Numbered from the stretch's first letter, positions 43,414 to 53,691 are shown. The stretch is 64,000 nt of DNA from Bacillus sp. FJAT-25509 (GCF_001420605.1 NZ_LJIZ01000032.1:186001-250000), one strand, 5' to 3'. Made by a program: numbers and translations. The notes: generated by a model from the sequence alone, not told the origin.

Positions 43414-44223
43414 ATGTTTCAAATTAAACGATTGGAGGATATTGCTGAAATAGAATCCATTCAACGAATTGAAAAAGAAGTGTGGAATATGTCACCGATA
43501 CCTATTCACCAAACATATACAGCATCTCATAATGGTGGGTTGATTTTAGGAGCTTTTCACGATCAACAATTAATAGGGTTTCAATATAGCTTTCCAGGGT
43601 ATATGGACGGTAGATCCTATTTATGCTCCCATATGCTAGGAGTTTTACCTACCTATCAAAAAAGTGGATTAGGTAAAAAATTGAAAGAGGCACAGCGGAA
43701 GTATGCCTTAGAAATGGGCTATTCATTGATTGTTTGGACATTTGATCCATTAGAGAGTGTTAATGCTTACTTAAACCTAAATAAGCTAAAGGGGATTGGT
43801 GCTACCTACATCGAAAATCATTATGGCGAGATGACTGACTCACTAAATAAAGGACTGCCTACTGATCGTTTTTTAGTAGAGTGGTGGATTCGTAGTGATC
43901 ATGTATGTAAGGCCCCAAGTAGGGTCGACTTACAGGGGTACAAACCATTAGTAGAAACAAAGCTTGATAACTTTGGTTTTCCGACAATTAGTAGAGAATA
44001 TGAAATCGATTTAACGGAAGGTATTTATGCAGTCCCAATACCTGAAGAATTTCAACAAATAAAAAATAAAAGACCTGAGCTTGCAATGGAATGGCGGTAC
44101 AAAACTAGAAAATGGTTCCAAAAATTGTGTGAAAATGGCTTTGCTGCTAGTGATGTAATCCGAAATCCAGAAGGAAGAGTAAGTTATTATATTTTTGAAA
44201 AACGTGAAAAATTATCTATTTAA
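43414..44223 (+). CDS. GNAT-family acyltransferase (predicted amino acid N-acyltransferase)
   Basis: A 270-residue protein. The N-terminal GNAT fold (about 1-160) has LGAFHDQQLIGFQYSFPG, the acyl-CoA loop LGVLPTYQKSGLGKKLKEAQR in two pieces and IVWTFDPLESVNAYLNLNKL. An extended C-terminal part (160-270) contains GLPTDRFLVEWW. This longer GNAT subtype is found beside N-succinylamino-acid racemases, where in Geobacillus it succinylates D-amino acids. That role is inferred from context here. ATG 43414 is favoured by AAGTGGG spacing, with ATG 43408 as an alternative. Confidence 0.8.
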   Translation: MFQIKRLEDIAEIESIQRIEKEVWNMSPIPIHQTYTASHNGGLILGAFHDQQLIGFQYSFPGYMDGRSYLCSHMLGVLPTYQKSGLGKKLKEAQRKYALEMGYSLIVWTFDPLESVNAYLNLNKLKGIGATYIENHYGEMTDSLNKGLPTDRFLVEWWIRSDHVCKAPSRVDLQGYKPLVETKLDNFGFPTISREYEIDLTEGIYAVPIPEEFQQIKNKRPELAMEWRYKTRKWFQKLCENGFAASDVIRNPEGRVSYYIFEKREKLSI

Positions 44224-44257
44224 GCTTCTAAACTCTTTTAAGGAGGAGAGATTTCTT

Positions 44258-45262
44258 GTGGTTAATTTTCGAAATAGTGCATTAACAATTGATGGGCACT
44301 TTGATATTTTAATGGATGTTCAGATCCAACGGGAAAAAGGAAGAAAAAAAGTAATTGAAACAGATTATTATCCTAGGTTTGTAAAAGGCGGAATTAATGT
44401 TATTATCGCTTCCATATTTATAGAAAGTGCATTTTTACCAGAAATGGCACTTCGCAAAGCATTAAGTCAAGTAAGTGCGCTTTATGAAGAAGTGAAAGAG
44501 TCTCCTGATAAATTAATGATCTGTTATAACGGAGCTGACATGGATCTTGCAAAGGAACAAGGAAAGATTGGTTTCTTACTCTCTCTTGAAGGAGCAGAAC
44601 CGATCGGAACAGATCTTAGTTTATTACGAGTTTTTTATGAATTAGGGGTTCGTAATCTGGGACTGGTTTGGAGCAGGAGAAATGCGGTAGGGGATGGGAG
44701 TTTCTTTCAGCCGGTCCCTGAAGGAAGAAAGGGGGGGATTTCAAGCTTTGGAGTTAAGGTGATTAAAGAGGCAGAAAGACTAGGTATATCTATTGATGTA
44801 TCGCACTTAAATGATGAAGGCTTCTGGGATGTCATTGAAATTTGTGAAACGCCAGTTATTGCTTCTCATTCCAATGCACGCTCGATTTGCTCAACAATGA
44901 GAAATTTGACGGATGAACAAATGATGGCAATTGCTTCCACAAATGGTGTAATTGGGCTTAATGCTGCTAGTATGCTAGTTTCTGAAGATGATTCTAAAAG
45001 TAATATTGTGCAGCTCGTTAATCATTTAGATCATCTTGTGGATGTAGCAGGAATTGAACATGTAGGAATAGGGTTAGACCTTTGTAATGACTTTATGAAA
45101 TACCTATCACAAGATGATTTAGCTAGTTTGCCAAGAGTACCCTTCGATGTGATTGATGGCCATGACCAATTACCTCTTTTTATCGAAGAGCTAATGAATC
45201 GAGGGTATAAGGAAGTCGAAATAACAGCTATATTAGGAGGTAATTTTAGAAGAATTTATTAA
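44258..45262 (+). CDS. Membrane dipeptidase (renal dipeptidase, M19)
   Basis: A 334-residue zinc dipeptidase. The binuclear site is visible: His14-x-Asp16 in DGHFDI, bridging Glu in LSLEGAEP, His in VSHLND and His in ASHSNAR, and Asp in GIGLDLCND. M19 enzymes split dipeptides and tolerate a D-residue at the C-terminal position. No signal peptide, so it works on imported peptides. GTG start at 44258 behind AGGAGGAGAG; the frame extends upstream into the GNAT gene but lacks a site. It fits the peptide-processing theme of the cluster. Confidence 0.9.
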   Translation: MVNFRNSALTIDGHFDILMDVQIQREKGRKKVIETDYYPRFVKGGINVIIASIFIESAFLPEMALRKALSQVSALYEEVKESPDKLMICYNGADMDLAKEQGKIGFLLSLEGAEPIGTDLSLLRVFYELGVRNLGLVWSRRNAVGDGSFFQPVPEGRKGGISSFGVKVIKEAERLGISIDVSHLNDEGFWDVIEICETPVIASHSNARSICSTMRNLTDEQMMAIASTNGVIGLNAASMLVSEDDSKSNIVQLVNHLDHLVDVAGIEHVGIGLDLCNDFMKYLSQDDLASLPRVPFDVIDGHDQLPLFIEELMNRGYKEVEITAILGGNFRRIY

Positions 45263-45263
45263 T

Positions 45264-45296
45264 AAAGTGAAAGGTTTTTACAAACCAGTTCACTTT
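45264..45296 (+). promoter_or_regulatory. Intercistronic hairpin without T-run
   Basis: AAAGTGAA pairs with TTCACTTT, with inner GGTTT/AAACC; a long stable stem between dipeptidase and racemase genes. Lack of a T-run suggests an mRNA stability or processing element rather than a terminator. Confidence 0.5.
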
Positions 45297-45312
45297 CATA
45301 GGAGGTTTTAGA

Positions 45313-46458
45313 ATGACCTATAGTCCAATCTCGATTCGGCAAATTACGTTGAACCGATTAAAAATGAAGTTAAATGATCCTTTCACCACAAGCTTTGGGA
45401 CCTTTCAAGAAAAAGAGTTTTATGTCATTGAAGTAGAAGATGAGGATGGGAACATTGGGTTTGGAGAATCCGTTGCCTTCTCTAGTCCTTGGTATAGTGA
45501 GGAAACCGTTAAAACCAATAAACATATTATGGAAGATTTTCTCATTCCATTATTGTTTGATGCTCCTATTTATCACCCTGATGAAGTGTCTGAACGTTTC
45601 CAACCTATTAGAAAAAATAATATGGCAAAGGCTGGACTAGAAGGAGCAGTTTGGGATCTTTTTGCTAAACGACGAAAATTACCCATCTATCAAGCACTTG
45701 GGGGAAATAAAGATAAAATCGATGTTGGAATAAGTATCGGTCTTCAGCCAACAGTAAAAGAACTTCTTGAAATCGTGGATTCTCGTGTCAATGAAGGATA
45801 TAAACGGATAAAGTTAAAAATTAAACCTGGGTCCGATTACGACATGTTAAAAGAAGTAAGAAGGGTATTTCCACATATTTCAATGATGGCTGATGCAAAT
45901 TCTGCTTATACTTTATCTGATATAGAGTTATTAAAAAAACTCGATGAATTTAATTTAACGATGATTGAACAACCTTTAAGTCATGATGATATTATTGACC
46001 ATGCCAAATTGCAACAACAGCTAGTAACGCCTATTTGTTTGGATGAAAGTATACACTCACTAGAAGATGCTAAAAAAGCAATAGAATTAGGTAGCTGTCG
46101 AATTATTAATATTAAAATTGGGCGTGTTGGCGGACTAACTGAAGCTAAAAGGATACACGATTATTGTTTAATGAAAGGAATTCCTGTATGGTGCGGAGGT
46201 ATGCTTGAAGCTGGCATTGGACGTGCTCATAATATCGCCTTAACATCATTAGATCAGTTTATTTTACCAGGAGATACTGCTGCTTCGGCAAGTTACTGGG
46301 AGCGAGATATTATCGATCCTGAGGTAATAGTAGACCAAGGAGTTATTCATATTCCACAGAGATTCGGAATCGGCTATGACATAAATCGAGAGGCGTTAGA
46401 ATACTATTGCGTCGAAAAAAATGTGTTCATAGAATCGAATTACAAAGTAAAAACTTAA
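45313..46458 (+). CDS. Enolase-superfamily N-acylamino-acid racemase / dipeptide epimerase (OSBS/NSAR type)
   Basis: A 381-residue muconate-lactonising-enzyme subgroup member. Catalytic Lys167-x-Lys169 in RIKLKIKPG, metal ligands Asp194 (MADANSAY), Glu219 (MIEQPL) and Asp244 (CLDESIH), and the opposite catalytic Lys268 in [10 protein letters not shown] are all present. [13 protein letters not shown] near the C-terminus is the o-succinylbenzoate synthase/N-succinylamino-acid racemase signature. Neighbours (GNAT upstream, M20 hydrolase in the cluster, no menaquinone genes) favour racemisation of N-acyl amino acids over menaquinone synthesis. The ribosome site is AGGAGG. It could also act on dipeptides. 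Confidence 0.83.
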   Translation: MTYSPISIRQITLNRLKMKLNDPFTTSFGTFQEKEFYVIEVEDEDGNIGFGESVAFSSPWYSEETVKTNKHIMEDFLIPLLFDAPIYHPDEVSERFQPIRKNNMAKAGLEGAVWDLFAKRRKLPIYQALGGNKDKIDVGISIGLQPTVKELLEIVDSRVNEGYKRIKLKIKPGSDYDMLKEVRRVFPHISMMADANSAYTLSDIELLKKLDEFNLTMIEQPLSHDDIIDHAKLQQQLVTPICLDESIHSLEDAKKAIELGSCRIINIKIGRVGGLTEAKRIHDYCLMKGIPVWCGGMLEAGIGRAHNIALTSLDQFILPGDTAASASYWERDIIDPEVIVDQGVIHIPQRFGIGYDINREALEYYCVEKNVFIESNYKVKT

Positions 46459-46482
46459 AATTATGAAAAGTCAGAAAATATA

Positions 46483-46512
46483 TTGACTAGAAATTCTAAG
46501 AGACTATATAAT
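46483..46512 (+). promoter_or_regulatory. SigA-type promoter inside the peptide cluster
   Basis: TTGACT (46483-46488) and TATAAT (46507-46512) are 18 bases apart. It lies 287 bases before the serine hydrolase gene, giving a long leader and an independent promoter for the hydrolase-importer-peptidase half. Confidence 0.7.
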
Positions 46513-46616
46513 AAGTAAAAAGGAAATTCTTTATAATTCATAAAAATGAAGTATTTACTTTTTTTGAAGAAGTACTAATCACTTTAATTAAGTTAAAAAA
46601 ACAACTTGAATCTTCT

Positions 46617-46648
46617 ACTAATCAACTAATCAACTAATCAACTAATCT
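46617..46648. repeat. Tandem 8-bp repeat (ACTAATCA x4)
   Basis: Three perfect ACTAATCA units and a fourth ending in T occupy 32 bases of the leader between the promoter at 46483 and the serine hydrolase. The remaining 46459-46798 gap holds no gene that I see. Confidence 0.85.
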
Positions 46649-46798
46649 ACCCCAAAAAAATCTTACTTTTGTACAAGTAATGTTCCTACCCATTTATTCG
46701 AAAATCTAACACTGTAAAGAGATTAACTTAAATTCTAGTAGTCACACCTAAAGTTAACTAATTTTAGGTTTAATAAAATATTAAGGGAGAGTGCTGTA

Positions 46799-48226
46799 AT
46801 GGGACACAATGTTATGAAAAAAGTAAAAGAGTTTGAGGTTTATTGCAATGAAATAGTAGAGAAGTATCAAATTCCTGGCTATGTTCTTGGTCTAGCTAAA
46901 AATGGTGAATTATTTTATGAAAGCGGTTTCGGTTACCGTGATAAAGAAAATGAATTAGCATTATCCTCTGACACAGTACTTGGAATTGGCTCTGTAACTA
47001 AATCATTTACTTGTGTAGCAATTCTCCAATTACAAGAGGCAGGGAAATTATCGGTTCAGGATCCTATTATTAAATATTTACCTGAGTTTAAGACAAGCAA
47101 TGATGAATATACAAAGCAGATGACGCTCCACCATTTTATGACGCATTCAGCAGGACTTCCACCAATTCCAAGTCTTTATGGTGCTATGAGTAAAACACTA
47201 GCATTAGATCCAAAATTTGATGACGACAATGAGGAACAAAAATCTCCTGATATTCCATACATTGCTACATACGAAGAATTAATGGAAACAATCGCTAAAG
47301 GTGAATATACACTGCTTGGTGCTCCAGGTACTGAATTTAGTTATTCTAATGACTGTTATGCTTTACTCGGTGCTGTTGTGGAGAGAGTCAGCGGTATAAC
47401 TTATGAGCAGTACATGAAGGATTTTATATTAGATCCTGCTGGTATGAAGAATAGTGTCTTCCATCTTCATGAATTGGAAGGGCACGAAGATATTTCAAAC
47501 TTATATGCTTCTAGAAAAAAAGATGATGAGACGATTGTGTTTGAGTCAAATAACCCATGGGATGCACCATCGATGCGTGCAGCAGGATTCTTAAAATCAA
47601 CTGTAAACGATATGCTGAAATATGCAGAAATCTTCCGAAATGAAGGCAAAGTAGGAGATGCTCAAATTTTGACACCTGAGAGTGTTGAAGCCATGACTAC
47701 TCCATATATTCAATGTGGATATACTGAATTCTATGGATACGGAGTAATGATTCATCCAGATTTCTATGGATATAAACTTGTTGAACATGGCGGTTCTATT
47801 AAAGGGGTATCAGCTCAATTGAATATTATCCCTGAGTTAGGTTTAACTGGTTTTTCGAATGCTAATTTAATAGGCGTTCCTTCTAAGAAACTTTTAAATA
47901 GCGCTTTTGCTGATTATTTGGAAAAACCATTAAAATCTTCACATTTAAACATATCGGAAATACATTTAGATGTAGATCAATTACAAGAATATGTTGGGAA
48001 ATTTGTTTCAGGTGAGGGTGGAAAGGTTGAATTTTCTATCAATGATGATGGAAAACTTTGTGCTCAAATGGAAGGGATGGTAGACTCGCTCGTAAAACCG
48101 ATTGAGGAAGACTGGTTTTTATTTGAAATGAGAGAAGATGAATATTCTATTCAATTTAAACGAGACGAAGAAGGAAAAATTATTCGTTGTGTATTTGGAT
48201 TCAGACAATTAGTAAAAACGGAATAA
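46799..48226 (+). CDS. Serine hydrolase, class C beta-lactamase/DD-peptidase family
   Basis: A 475-residue protein with an active-site Ser65-Val-Thr-Lys68, the YSN motif in FSYSNDCYALLG and HGG in VEHGGSIKG, plus a C-terminal ~100-residue beta domain. This is the S12 family (D-aminopeptidases, DD-carboxypeptidases, esterases). It lacks a signal peptide, so it is cytosolic and more likely a peptidase for imported substrates than a beta-lactamase. A D-aminopeptidase would suit the cluster. ATG 46799 behind GGGAGAG. Confidence 0.85.
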   Translation: MGHNVMKKVKEFEVYCNEIVEKYQIPGYVLGLAKNGELFYESGFGYRDKENELALSSDTVLGIGSVTKSFTCVAILQLQEAGKLSVQDPIIKYLPEFKTSNDEYTKQMTLHHFMTHSAGLPPIPSLYGAMSKTLALDPKFDDDNEEQKSPDIPYIATYEELMETIAKGEYTLLGAPGTEFSYSNDCYALLGAVVERVSGITYEQYMKDFILDPAGMKNSVFHLHELEGHEDISNLYASRKKDDETIVFESNNPWDAPSMRAAGFLKSTVNDMLKYAEIFRNEGKVGDAQILTPESVEAMTTPYIQCGYTEFYGYGVMIHPDFYGYKLVEHGGSIKGVSAQLNIIPELGLTGFSNANLIGVPSKKLLNSAFADYLEKPLKSSHLNISEIHLDVDQLQEYVGKFVSGEGGKVEFSINDDGKLCAQMEGMVDSLVKPIEEDWFLFEMREDEYSIQFKRDEEGKIIRCVFGFRQLVKTE

Positions 48227-48239
48227 GGAGGCTAATCAA

Positions 48240-49886
48240 TTGCGTACAAAAACTGCACGTAAAATATTCCCAAGATTCGCACTGTTATCAGTGAGCGTTC
48301 TTACTATTTTTGCATTGACTGCATGTAATTCTACTGACCAAGCATCAACGAATAATAAGAAAAATACGACAAATACTTCAGTTGCACCACAAACAGGTGG
48401 AACGATTACAGTGGGGCTTTCGCAAGAACCAGATACTCTTGATATTCAAAAAACAGCAATGAGTACAGCCGATGAAATTTCAAATCGTTTAGGAAATACA
48501 CTTTTAACTCTTGACCCGAAAACGAATGAAATTGCTCCAGGCCTTGCAGAAAGCTACCAAGTATCAAATGATGGTAAAACGATTACGTTTAAAATTCGTC
48601 AAGGTGTTACCTTTCACGATGGGTCGCCTTTAACATCAAAGTCATTTAAAGAAACATTTGACCGTATGTTAAATCCTGCCACTGGTGCACCTTTAGTTAG
48701 CTTTTTAGCTGGTGTAAAATCAGTTTTGACTCCAGACGATCAAACGCTAGTCGTTGATTTGGAACAACCATCGGCACCTTTTTTAAATAACTTAACAACT
48801 GGGTTTTTACAGCCATTATCTGTATCCGCTATCAATAAGGATGGAGCTAATTATGGAAGGAACCCTGTCGGAGTTGGTCCTTGGAAGTTTGAGAAATGGA
48901 CAACGGGACAATCTGTTACATTAGATCGAAATAATGATTATAATTGGGCGCCATCCTTTTTTGCAAATAAAGGAAAGGCTTACCCAGATAAATTAGTGTA
49001 TAAATTTATTACGGATCCACAAACGATGCTTGCTGCTCTTGATAGTGGTTCGATTGATGTCCTAGTAAATGCAGCTCCAAAAGATGCTGAAAGATATCGC
49101 AAGAATGATAAGTTTCAAGTCCTCGATGCTGATCAACAAGGGCTAGGATTATTCTTAGAGATGAATCTTGATAACGAATTGTTAAAGGATAAAAATGTGA
49201 GAACAGCATTGAATATGGCTATTAACAAAAATGCCATCATTAAAGCAGCTCTTAATGGTGAAGGAACAGCAGCATATGGACCACTTTCATCCTCTATTTT
49301 TGGATATGATCCGAATGTAAAAGAATATGGTATTAAATACAATAAGGATGAAGCTATCAAACTATTAGAAAGCTCAGGCTGGAGTAAAAATAGTCAAGGT
49401 ATTATGGAGAAAAACGGAAAGAAACTAGAGTTTGATCTTTCAGTCTATAGTACACAAAGTCAAGCTGCACAAATCGTTCAAGCGATGTTAAAAGATATAG
49501 GCGTTATTATTAATATTAAACAAATGGAAACAGCAACCCTAATTCAAAAAGCATCTAAAGGAGAATTCGATCTTTCATTCTTAAGTTATTCTTATTCTGA
49601 TCCTGACATTCTTTATATGCTATTCCATTCAAGTCAAATTGGTGGATTAAATCACATTCGAGTGAAAAATCCAGAGCTTGATGCTTTATTAGAAAAAGGC
49701 AGAACAACTACCAATGCTGAGGAAAGAAAGCAAATTTATGCTGACGCTCAAAAGTTGATTGTTGAAAATGCTTACTGGGTGCCAATCTATTCTCCTAAAG
49801 TGTTTTATATTGCCAATAAGAGAGTACATGATATCAAACTTCAGTCAACGAATATACTTTTAAATGATAGTTGGGTGAGTAAGTAA
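48240..49886 (+). CDS. Peptide ABC importer substrate-binding lipoprotein (SBP_bac_5)
   Basis: A 548-residue lipoprotein: signal peptide ending in Leu-Thr-Ala-Cys29. The family-5 solute-binding fold follows with GGTITVGLSQEPDTLD, LTSKSFKETFDRML and PVGVGPWKFEKW. Such proteins capture oligopeptides, dipeptides, glutathione or nickel. Start TTG 48240 with AAGGAGG. It is the first gene of a five-gene importer, 13 bases after the hydrolase, and ends one base into the permease start. The ligand is not told by sequence. Confidence 0.92.
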   Translation: MRTKTARKIFPRFALLSVSVLTIFALTACNSTDQASTNNKKNTTNTSVAPQTGGTITVGLSQEPDTLDIQKTAMSTADEISNRLGNTLLTLDPKTNEIAPGLAESYQVSNDGKTITFKIRQGVTFHDGSPLTSKSFKETFDRMLNPATGAPLVSFLAGVKSVLTPDDQTLVVDLEQPSAPFLNNLTTGFLQPLSVSAINKDGANYGRNPVGVGPWKFEKWTTGQSVTLDRNNDYNWAPSFFANKGKAYPDKLVYKFITDPQTMLAALDSGSIDVLVNAAPKDAERYRKNDKFQVLDADQQGLGLFLEMNLDNELLKDKNVRTALNMAINKNAIIKAALNGEGTAAYGPLSSSIFGYDPNVKEYGIKYNKDEAIKLLESSGWSKNSQGIMEKNGKKLEFDLSVYSTQSQAAQIVQAMLKDIGVIINIKQMETATLIQKASKGEFDLSFLSYSYSDPDILYMLFHSSQIGGLNHIRVKNPELDALLEKGRTTTNAEERKQIYADAQKLIVENAYWVPIYSPKVFYIANKRVHDIKLQSTNILLNDSWVSK

Positions 49887-50821
49887 TGACTCAATACATT
49901 CTAAACCGGATCATTTCAGCCATCATTGTTATCTTTGGTATCTCGATCCTCTCATTTTTTCTAATACACTTGATACCTGGAGATCCAGTCAAAATAATGC
50001 TCGGTTTAAATGCATCACCGGAACAAGTAGCAAAACTAACACACCATTTGGGGCTGGATAAGCCCCTTTTGGTTCAATATTTACAATACATTAATAATGT
50101 TTTTCACGGCGATTTTGGGACATCCTTGAAAACAGGTAGACCGGTATTGACTGAAATCTTAGATCGTTTTCCTGAAACAATAAAGTTAGCAGCATCTGGG
50201 ATGATATTTGCCGTCATTATTGGAATCGCGTTGGGTGTTTTAGCAGCGAAATACAAGGATACGATAATCGATACATTTTGTACTGGCTTAGCAACCTTAG
50301 GCGTATCTATTCCGAGCTTTTGGTTAGGAATCTTATTAATTTTAGTATTTTCGGTGAAATTAAGCTGGTTTCCTATAGCTGATGGAACTGGATTCAGATC
50401 ACTCATTCTACCTGCTATTACTTTAGGAGTAGTCATGTCTACTATGATTAGTAGATTAACTAGAAATGGAATGGTGGAGGTTTTATCAAATGACTTTATT
50501 CGTACTGCACGATCGAAAGGTCTAGAGGAGCGTCATATATTATTCCGTCATGCCTTTAGAAATGTGCTTATTCCAATCATTACTGTTATTGGATTGCAAA
50601 TAGCAGCGCTACTTGGTGGTACGGTGATTATCGAGCAAGTCTTTAATTGGCCAGGTTTAGGTACACTATCCATTGGTGCGATAATGTCAAGGGATTTTCC
50701 GATGATTCAGGGCACTGTCTTATTTATGGGAGCTGTTTACGTTAGCGTTAATATATTAGTAGACATCGTTTACAGTTTAATCGATCCACGTGTTAAATTG
50801 AATGAAAAGGGTGAAGGGTAA
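49886..50821 (+). CDS. Peptide ABC importer permease (DppB/OppB-like)
   Basis: A 311-residue integral membrane protein with about six helices. Its N-terminal segment ILSFFLIHLIPGDPVKIMLG is typical of DppB, and the EAA loop lies at TARSKGLEERHILFRHAFRN (ARSKG...R-H-A-x-R-N). It contacts one ATPase and forms half of the channel. Start and stop overlap neighbours as TAATG, so the operon is translated in lock-step. Confidence 0.93.
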   Translation: MTQYILNRIISAIIVIFGISILSFFLIHLIPGDPVKIMLGLNASPEQVAKLTHHLGLDKPLLVQYLQYINNVFHGDFGTSLKTGRPVLTEILDRFPETIKLAASGMIFAVIIGIALGVLAAKYKDTIIDTFCTGLATLGVSIPSFWLGILLILVFSVKLSWFPIADGTGFRSLILPAITLGVVMSTMISRLTRNGMVEVLSNDFIRTARSKGLEERHILFRHAFRNVLIPIITVIGLQIAALLGGTVIIEQVFNWPGLGTLSIGAIMSRDFPMIQGTVLFMGAVYVSVNILVDIVYSLIDPRVKLNEKGEG

Positions 50822-51720
50822 TGGCGAAATTGAGTGAGGCATATAAACCAATTGAGGCTCCCACTCTACGTAGGAAACCTAAACTTATTAAACTCACAAC
50901 TTTCCATAAAATTCTTAGCTATAAGCGGGCTAAATACTGCTTAATTTTCTTACTATTAATTGTTTTAATTGGCATCTTTGCCCCATTTATTGCACCTTAT
51001 AATCCTGAGAAGCCGTTCTATGATGCCATTTTACAAGCTCCAAATAAGGAGCACATTTTTGGAACAGATTCATTAGGAAGGGACGTATTTTCGCGGTTAG
51101 TTTATGGAGTTCGCGTTACTTTAACTGTATCCACACTGGCTTTAGGGATCACTTTAGTTGCTGGTACGTTTATAGGGTTAATTAGTGCATATATTGGCGG
51201 ACTTGTTGATAACATTTTAATGCGTATCATGGATGTCTTGTTAGCTTTACCGAGCATTGTTTTAGCTCTTGCCATTGTCGCGATATTAGGGCCAAGCCTT
51301 ACAAATGCCATGATTGCTGTTGGAATCGCTTCAATACCGGGCTTTGCTAGATTAACTAGAGGTGCTGTATTGACGGTGAAATTTTCTGATTTCGTCGAAG
51401 CAAGTCGCTCGATCGGTAGCTCAAATAGCTGGATTTTGAGAAGACAAATTTTACCCAATATTTTTGGGGTTCTACTTGTTTATACAACTTTATTTATCGG
51501 TGTTGCCATTTTAGATACAGCTGGACTTAGTTTCATTGGTCTCGGTGCCCAACCTCCGACTCCTGAATGGGGAACCATGCTCAGTGAGGGGAAGCAATAT
51601 ATTAATGACGCTTGGTGGTTAGCTACATTTCCTGGTCTAGCGATTACGGCAGTTGTGTTTTCAGTTAATTTTTTAGGTGATGTTTTGAGAGATGTATTTG
51701 ATCCAAAAGCATCAGGGTAA
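50821..51720 (+). CDS. Peptide ABC importer permease (DppC/OppC-like)
   Basis: A 299-residue permease: an N-terminal cytoplasmic stretch, a first helix (YCLIFLLLIVLIGIFAPFIA), HIFGTDSLGRDVFSRLVYG as the family signature, and EASRSIGSSNSWILRRQILPN as the EAA loop, cut here for brevity to E-A-S-R-S-I-G. It partners with the preceding permease. The ATPase gene starts 20 bases after its stop. Confidence 0.93.
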   Translation: MAKLSEAYKPIEAPTLRRKPKLIKLTTFHKILSYKRAKYCLIFLLLIVLIGIFAPFIAPYNPEKPFYDAILQAPNKEHIFGTDSLGRDVFSRLVYGVRVTLTVSTLALGITLVAGTFIGLISAYIGGLVDNILMRIMDVLLALPSIVLALAIVAILGPSLTNAMIAVGIASIPGFARLTRGAVLTVKFSDFVEASRSIGSSNSWILRRQILPNIFGVLLVYTTLFIGVAILDTAGLSFIGLGAQPPTPEWGTMLSEGKQYINDAWWLATFPGLAITAVVFSVNFLGDVLRDVFDPKASG

Positions 51721-51739
51721 CGAGAAGGAGAGGGCGATT

Positions 51740-52720
51740 ATGTCTAATGTACTAGAAGTAAGTGGCCTTACTACGGAATTTAAAAGTAAGCATGGTTCGC
51801 TTAAGATCATAGAGAACATTGACCTTACTGTAAAAAAAGGTGAGATACTTGGGATAGTTGGAGAATCGGGCTGTGGTAAGAGTGTGACTTCACTTTCTAT
51901 CCTTCAGCTATTAGATAAAAAGGCTAAGATTGCTAGTGGTAGCGTTACATTTAATAATAGTAACTTAGTAGATAAAACTGAAAAAGATATGAGGAAAATA
52001 AGAGGTAATGAAATATCTATGATTTTTCAAGATCCTATGACATCTCTTAATCCTGTTTTAACGATTGGAATTCAAATAGGCGAAGTGATTCAAAAGCATC
52101 AAAAATTAACTGGATCAAATTTGAAGGAAAAGGTTGTACATTTATTACAATTAGTTGGAATACCACGTCCAGAAGCCATCTATCACGAATACCCACACCG
52201 TTTATCGGGAGGAATGAAGCAGCGTGTCATGATTGCCATGGCTATATCTTGTAATCCATCACTTTTAATTGCTGATGAACCAACCACTGCACTTGATGTA
52301 ACAATTCAAGCCCAAATATTAGCTTTACTTAAATCCCTAAAAGATGACTTACATATGTCGATTTTGCTTATTACACATGATCTTGGAGTAGTAGCAGAGA
52401 TGTGTGATCGAGTAGTGGTTATGTACGCTGGACAAGTTGTGGAAACAACGGATACAAGGACACTTTTGCGTAATCCTAGGCATCCTTATACAATCGGGTT
52501 GATTCAATCCACTCCTCATCAATCTAAAGGCGAAAAACGTCTAAAATCGATCCCGGGTCAAGTTCCAACTCCTGACAACTATCCAAAAGGTTGTCGTTTT
52601 GCTGACAGATGTCCAAAGGTATTAGGAATATGCAGAAATAGCCTTCCACCACTTATCGAAGTTGATAATCAAACATCTTGTAGATGTTGGTTGGTACAAC
52701 AAAAGGAGACGTTCGTATGA
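51740..52720 (+). CDS. Peptide ABC importer ATPase (DppD/OppD-like)
   Basis: A 326-residue ATPase with Walker A GESGCGKS (41-48), signature LSGGMKQR, Walker B LLIADEP and the switch His in ITHDLG. The C-terminal oligopeptide-ABC domain carries four cysteines ([17 protein letters not shown]...SCRC), which may bind an iron-sulfur cluster in relatives. The start is ATG 51740 with GAAGGAGAGG; the open frame begins earlier but inside the permease gene. Overlaps the next gene by ATGA. Confidence 0.93.
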   Translation: MSNVLEVSGLTTEFKSKHGSLKIIENIDLTVKKGEILGIVGESGCGKSVTSLSILQLLDKKAKIASGSVTFNNSNLVDKTEKDMRKIRGNEISMIFQDPMTSLNPVLTIGIQIGEVIQKHQKLTGSNLKEKVVHLLQLVGIPRPEAIYHEYPHRLSGGMKQRVMIAMAISCNPSLLIADEPTTALDVTIQAQILALLKSLKDDLHMSILLITHDLGVVAEMCDRVVVMYAGQVVETTDTRTLLRNPRHPYTIGLIQSTPHQSKGEKRLKSIPGQVPTPDNYPKGCRFADRCPKVLGICRNSLPPLIEVDNQTSCRCWLVQQKETFV

Positions 52721-53691
52721 CAGCCCCCCTCTTACAAGTGAAACAGTTAGAAAAAAAGTTTAAGACCAATAAATCTTGGTTTAAACCTCCTCAATATGTA
52801 CGTGCAGTAAATGGGGTTAGTTTGAATCTAAATCAGGAGGAGACCCTCGGGATCGTTGGAGAATCCGGTTGTGGAAAATCAACAACTGGTAGATGCTTAT
52901 TACGCCTTATTGAACCCACAAGTGGAGAAGTATTTTTTCAAGGAACAGATATTACTAAACTTAGTAAAAAAGAAATGAATAAATTTCGTAAGGATATTCA
53001 GATGGTATTTCAAGATCCAATGGCTTCCTTAAATCCGAAACTGACAGTGAGAGAAATTCTATCTGAACCTTTAATAGCTAATCGTGTTCCAAGGAAAGAA
53101 CATGATGGTTTAATTAAAGATACTCTTAGTTTAGTAGAACTATCTGAAAGCTATTTATCGAGATATCCACATGAACTTTCTGGTGGACAACGCCAACGTA
53201 TTGGGATTGCGAGGGCAATTATTATAAGACCAAAGGTAGTCATACTTGATGAACCTGTTTCTGCACTTGATGTTTCAGTTCAGTCTCAAATTCTTAATTT
53301 ATTACAAGACTTACAAGAAGATCTAGGTCTTTCATATATATTCATTTCACATGATTTGAGTGTAGTTGAACATATCGCACATCGAGTTGGTGTGATGTAC
53401 CTAGGGGAAATTGTAGAAATTGCAGATAAGGAACAATTATTTAAAAAACCTCTGCACCCATATACGCAAGCATTAATCTCTGCTATTCCAAAGACGGATC
53501 CAGACGAACAGAAAGAGCGTGTCATTCTTACGGGGGAGTTACCTTCGCTAGACAACCCACCAAGTGGATGTTCTTTTCATCAACGATGCATATATGCTAT
53601 GGATTCCTGTAAAACAGTTAAGCCTCAAATGAAAGAAGTAGACGGAAGAAGAGTTGCTTGTCATTTGTACAATGAAGAGAATAAACGATGA
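52717..53691 (+). CDS. Peptide ABC importer ATPase (DppF/OppF-like)
   Basis: A 324-residue ATPase: an early basic stretch with [25 protein letters not shown] (Walker A GESGCGKS), LSGGQRQRIGIARAI, VVILDEPVSALD, FISHDLSVV, and a C-terminal GCSFHQRCIYAMDSC motif. It completes the importer. ATG 52717 overlaps the previous stop. A hairpin at 53698-53729 follows and may terminate or attenuate transcription before the S9 peptidase. Confidence 0.93.
   Translation: MTAPLLQVKQLEKKFKTNKSWFKPPQYVRAVNGVSLNLNQEETLGIVGESGCGKSTTGRCLLRLIEPTSGEVFFQGTDITKLSKKEMNKFRKDIQMVFQDPMASLNPKLTVREILSEPLIANRVPRKEHDGLIKDTLSLVELSESYLSRYPHELSGGQRQRIGIARAIIIRPKVVILDEPVSALDVSVQSQILNLLQDLQEDLGLSYIFISHDLSVVEHIAHRVGVMYLGEIVEIADKEQLFKKPLHPYTQALISAIPKTDPDEQKERVILTGELPSLDNPPSGCSFHQRCIYAMDSCKTVKPQMKEVDGRRVACHLYNEENKR

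Noticed and set aside
45313-46458. Menaquinone o-succinylbenzoate synthase (menC)
   Set aside because: The motifs fit the shared OSBS/NSAR family, but no men genes are near and the neighbours are peptidases, a GNAT and an M20 hydrolase.
46617-46648. CRISPR array
   Set aside because: The unit is only 8 bases, directly tandem and without spacers.
46799-48226. Beta-lactamase resistance gene
   Set aside because: The SxxK fold is present, but there is no signal peptide and the context is peptide metabolism.
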